Position numbers and translations under genes: made by a program
In this document: positions 60,136 to 64,000 of the stretch, piece after piece
How the letters are laid out: the number at the start of each line of letters is the position of its first letter
Numbering within the stretch: the stretch's first letter is position 1
The notes under the pieces: generated by a model
Database searches by the model: none
Told to the model about the DNA's origin: nothing
The model's input: the letters and a program-made list of their open reading frames with translations, nothing else
From: Cerioporus squamosus
Lineage: Eukaryota; Basidiomycota; Agaricomycetes; Polyporales; Polyporaceae
Assembly (NCBI GenBank): GCA_022592435.1
Contig: JABYQS010000057.1
Coordinates: 62,001-126,000, forward strand
Length of the DNA stretch: 64,000 bases
Reading direction: 5' to 3'

Positions 60136-62509
60136 ATGTCCAAGTTCCTCGACGCATACCTCGCCCTCTCTGTCGCCTCGCCACGCTCACAGGTCGCTCA
60201 GGTCCTCCAGTCGATCACAGATGGCAAGCTGCCCGCACTACCCCCTCGCGTCCATCTCGCTCACTCCGCATCTTGATAGCCCCTCCGCTCACGATTGATG
60301 ATGCAAAACGCCGTGAATTGATCCAGACCATACTCGACGATCTCTCCAAGCCAGGCGCGAACGGCGGCAAGAAGAGCAGGCTCTCTCCCAAAGGTGCGTT
60401 CATCGCGTTCCCGTTCTTCTCGAATGGGCCCCGACCGAACGCACATCGCCCTCTATATAGATTCCGCCCCGGCCCTCCAGGCTGTAAAGTCTCTTGGCAA
60501 GAACCCTGCCGGCTCCGAGCTCATCGCAACCCCAGCGAACCTCTCCGCGCTGCTCTCGCTGTATAACACGTACAGAGATGTCCCGGACGCGTCAAACGAA
60601 GCCCTTCGATGTGTCGCGAATGCGATGCTTCTTGTCGACCAGGCCCGTGTTACATTCGTAGATAAGCAGGTCGGAGGGGGCGAGTTTGCTGTCGAGTTGC
60701 TCGAGGTACGCAGATCTGCCATTGCTTCAGTTGAGAAACCAGACGGTGTATCCTTCCGCTGCGGGAGGCACATGGAGACAAGAGGATGGCTATATGCGCG
60801 GGCCTGCGGTCTCGCGCGAAGCTGAGAGGCCCGCTAGTCGCCATTTAGGGAACTTCACCTCTGCTACCTCTGCCTCTCTGTGCCATCCTCTGCCCCTGTT
60901 TGTGAAGCCTCACCGTCTGGTTTCGGGACTACAATTGCCTTTCATCCGTCCTGCCAGTGTCCCTTACACCTGCCATAGAAAACGACGAATCCCGAGCGCA
61001 TATTCCTCGCTTCGCGCATTCTCTTCCTGTCCACGGTGTCCCAGTTCCAGGCGGGAACACTCATCAAGTCTATCGTCGAGTCCAAGTCGCCCAGCATCAC
61101 CGAGGTCATCGGGAAGCAGCTCGACCTGCTGACGAGAGCCATCCTTACTGGCACGAAACTTGCACGCGAAGCCATGACTGACCTACTCAAATTCACCTTT
61201 AATCTGTTGCTACACTATCCGAAGGTGCGTAAGAAGGAAACGTAATATCCTGCATGCGTGCTCACTGTCCTCTTAGCTTGTTGACGACTCTAATACTGAT
61301 GATCCCAAAGTAATCGGCGACTGTTGGAGCGATCGCCTGGATGGGTGTGTTGCCTTTTTCCACTCGCGCCTCGTGCGCATATACTCAAGCTTGTACTTCT
61401 CAGGATCCTCCCTCCACTCCTCCGGACGTTCAGCACCTTGCCTCCGTCCTTCCCTGCACCTCTGGCAGCGCCCATGACTCATGTCATTCACGCACTGATC
61501 ACGATACCCGTCTCGCAGTCCCTCCAGAGCGTCTGGTTGCCACCTGCCAGAACGTCTCCAGTCCCGACGTCCAAGCCTGGCAGTTCCTCCGAGACATCGT
61601 CGAAGAACTCCCGCTCGTCCAGCAGCAGGAGCAGTAGCCGCGCTGGCTCTCCGACCACGGGCCCAGCCAAGGACCCCAAGCCCGGTGCGTTCGATCGTGC
61701 ATGGTCGGCACTCGCCGCGGGCCGACGGTCGCTCTCCCGGTCGTCTTCGCCCCATGCCAACTCTCCCCCCGTAGACGTGCTTTTGCGCGCGTATGACATG
61801 CTCGATGTCTCGCTGAACCACTACGCACCCGATACCATCGACCCGGATGACCGGAGCGTGCGCGAGAAGTGCCAGAGAGAGATGGACCAGTCTCTCGACG
61901 ACTCACTGACCCCGCTGGTGGTCCTGATCACGAAGCTCTGTATGGCCGACGAGGGTTCCCGGAGACGTATGCGTCAGTGGATTTTGCCGGACGATCTTGA
62001 CAGGACCAGTCCCTTGGAGGGCAGAGCCGACCTTCTTGGCCGCTTGTTGAGGCTGCTTGCGAGCGTGCACCACGCGAAGCTCAAGAATGCAGTCGGGGAG
62101 ATGTTGTATGCCATCTGCGACTCCGATGGTACGTGCTTTGGATCGGGATGCTGGGCAGGCATCTGATTGCTAACGGCTCGCGTGCTGTACAGCGAGCACG
62201 CTTGCCTCATACGTCGGGTACGGCAACGTCGCCGGTTTCTTGTTCAACAAGGGCATCATGAGCGCCCCTCCTCCCCCAGCGGGATCCAGCGGCGCCTCCG
62301 CTCCCACTACGACGCCGTCGGGTGCTCCCATCAACCCTATCACGGGCGTCGTCGAGAAGCCTACGGCGCCCATCGAGATGTCAGAGGAGGAGAAGGAGCG
62401 CGAGGCCGAGAAGCTGTTCGTCCTCTTCGATCGCCTGGAGAAGAGCGGTGCCATCCCGAAGGAGTCGAATCCCATCCGACAGGCCATCCAGCAAGGCAAG
62501 CTCGGTTGA
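60136..62509 (+). CDS. RIC8: Ric8/synembryn, guanine nucleotide exchange factor for G-alpha (about 608 aa)
   Basis: Exons: 60136-~60247, 60280-60393, 60461-60705, 60979-61224, 61277-61344, 61404-62128, 62193-62509; from 60280 on every phase closes. The armadillo-like synembryn core is recognisable: LTIDDAKRRELIQTILDDL, SAPALQAVKSLGKNPAG, ALRCVANAMLLV, ERIFLASRILFLSTVS, VIGDCWSDRLDGILPPLLR, and the C-terminal SYVGYGNVAGFLFNKGIMS. Ric8 acts as chaperone and exchange factor for G-alpha subunits in growth and development signalling. The first junction is odd: MSKFLDAYLALSVAS... joins the next exon in frame only with a 32-nt GC-AG intron (60248-60279), or else with a 1- or 2-base shift. A Ser-rich insert lies near residues 280-320. 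The 272-nt intron at 60706-60978 is long. Confidence 0.88.
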
Positions 62510-62889
62510 GCTCCTGCGCGCGAATTATCCAGGTTTGAGAGTTGCTTGCTTGTTGTCCATATCGACTGGGGCCGTCATAAGATTATTGCCAGGTACGCTG
62601 CTGGCCGTATATACCTTTCTTCAGTCACATACCATGTGTTCTGTACATACTCTCTCGACCGCATGCCTCTCTTGCATCTGCATCCGCACACATCCCTGAT
62701 TACGATATTATTTTATCGTCTAATGTAATGTCTTGATCCGTGCTCTGCGCTAGTTGGCTGCCATGCTTGTATGATCGCTCTACGGACTTGTCTCATCTAT
62801 ACCAGATCTCCTGCACCGCAGGAACATATCTCTACGTCCCAGCTGGATCCGCGAGCCTCACACGGCGGCCATCCGTCTCATCTGAACGC
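62510..62889. other. convergent 3' region RIC8 / histidine phosphatase
   Basis: 380 bp between converging stop codons, A/T-richer than the coding flanks. A near-polyadenylation context ATATTATTTTATCG occurs around 62702-62715. No gene. Confidence 0.5.
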
Positions 62890-63771
62890 TCACGACACCG
62901 TCTCCGAAGACGTTGGCTCCGCCTCGCCCTCCTGCGCGACCTTCTTCACGGGCACCAGCCACGCCTCCCCGTCCGCGTCCTCCGCGTCCTCCACGGCGAA
63001 CGTGTACTCGCGCACCTCGACGTTCGCCCACGGCTCGTGCGTGTTGCGCCCCTTCGTGATGTACCGCAGGCAGTCCCCGTGCGCGACGACGGCGATGTGC
63101 TGCTCGGGCCGCGCGCGCAGCCACTTGCGCACCCAGCGTGCGCGCGCGACGATCGCCTCCTCGGTCGCGGCGTAGAACCCGGCCTTGGACGTCCAGTCGG
63201 GCGTGAGGGTGGAGAAGTCGATCCCGGCGAACTCGGGGTCTGCTTCTAGGACCTCGCGAGCCTGCAAGTATAGGCACCATTGGCATGGGCATAGGGTGGG
63301 GCGAAGATAGGTTCGGACAGGGAGAGGAAGGACGTACGGAGCCAGTGTCGCAGGGGAGGTTGTTCACCTCCTGCAGCTGCGGCAACACGATGATGGGCTT
63401 TCCCTCCGCCTCGAGACGCTTCCTGAGCTCCGCGTAGCCGATGACGGTCGTTGAGAGCGTCCGGCGGAGGCCGCTGGTGACGAGGAGCTCCGCCACGGCT
63501 TGGATGTTGTCCTTCGTGGTCTGGTTCAGTGAGGCGGCTTGCTGGCGACCGCGGACGGTGAGAGGCGCGTCGTGAACTGAAGAGCTGTAAGTCTCTCTGC
63601 ATTTGCTAGTGTAGACAGGAAAGCTACTGACTAGAGTAATCCTCATTGACGCTGTAGCAGTACGTGTGATCAGTGTCTGCATCATGCTGTCATGAGAACA
63701 GCATTCACTCACTTATGTTCCGCTTCTGCGTGTCTAGTGAGGTATATATGCTTCGCAGTTGCTTTGACCAT
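62890..63771 (-). CDS. histidine phosphatase (phosphoglycerate mutase-like) superfamily protein (229 aa)
   Basis: Minus-strand exons 63771-63713, 63651-63632, 63576-63338, 63261-62890 close at 229 residues. The catalytic RHG-type motif is YLTRHAEAEHN near residue 15, where the His is phosphorylated. The following 20-nt exon encodes VNEDYS and leads to APLTVRGRQQA. The second half has TSGLRRTLSTTVIGY and the distal catalytic His in HIAVVAHGDCLRYI. Members are phosphatases acting on small metabolites or proteins; true mutases carry RHG rather than RHA here, and the substrate is unknown. No targeting signal visible. The gene lies at the right end, convergent with RIC8. Confidence 0.9.
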
Positions 63772-64000
63772 GTCTATGATGGGTATGTCGGTGACGTGGA
63801 GGTGGTGGTATGTGGACAACGAGGTCGTTGGGGAATCGATGGACTCAGCGGTCCGAGGAGTCACCGCACCTGTCCTATGACGTCAGCATCTACCAAACGC
63901 TCATGCAGGTCCGTACACATACCAGTATTGTTGGTCGTAGTACGGTCAATGACCCTGTATCTGTATAGAAGAGCTCCGGATGCAGCGGAGCTGTTGTGCG

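Overview
The window is nuclear DNA of a filamentous basidiomycete, most likely an Agaricomycete. The evidence is dense short introns (about 50-70 nt, GT..AG with GTGAGT, GTACGT or GTATGT donors), a 375-residue actin split into nine exons, basidiomycete-type proteins such as a 17-exon DUF6534-like membrane protein, and compact genes on both strands. No bacterial operons, rRNA, CRISPR or recognisable tRNA were seen. Gene models below were built by hand from splice signals and reading-frame continuity. A model is trusted most where exon phases close exactly and the protein matches a known family.

Layout. 0-3 kb: the acidic end of a gene leaving the left edge, then a truncated GNAT acetyltransferase relic and an intact GNAT gene. 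3.2-15.9 kb is a housekeeping block: CGI121 (KEOPS), SCO1 (copper chaperone), an NDUFB7-type complex I subunit, RPN10 (proteasome), actin, SEC14, EMG1/NEP1 and uracil phosphoribosyltransferase. 16-19.3 kb: a restriction-endonuclease-like basidiomycete protein and a divergent unknown gene. 20.7-23.5 kb: a membrane-anchored GH5 glucan 1,3-beta-glucosidase. 24.2-27.2 kb: a second GNAT gene and a frameshifted GNAT pseudogene. 28-37 kb: a two-domain ER thioredoxin/PDI-like membrane protein, a 1,096-residue coiled-coil protein and ATG14. 37-40.8 kb is gene-poor with a coding relic. 40.8-49 kb: the DUF6534-like protein, a long polypurine tract, an unknown gene and a divergent pair of unknown paralogues sharing a GC-AG intron. 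50.6-64 kb: an AA7-type FAD oxidase, coilin, a Ser-rich unknown, MED10, RIC8 (synembryn) and a histidine phosphatase.

The genes do not form one pathway. Most are conserved eukaryotic core genes (copper delivery and respiration, proteasome, ribosome biogenesis, lipid transfer, autophagy, Mediator, G-protein signalling). The accessory content lies in four places: the GNAT duplications, the REase-like protein, the GH5/AA7 carbohydrate enzymes, and the 45-49 kb unknown-gene island. I found nothing that clearly qualifies as a new multi-gene system. The most unusual signals are the four-copy GNAT family with an invariant exon ruler, the paralogue pair with a shared GC-AG intron and look-alike TATA elements nearby, very small exons in several genes, and a roughly 420-bp purine-only-like tract.
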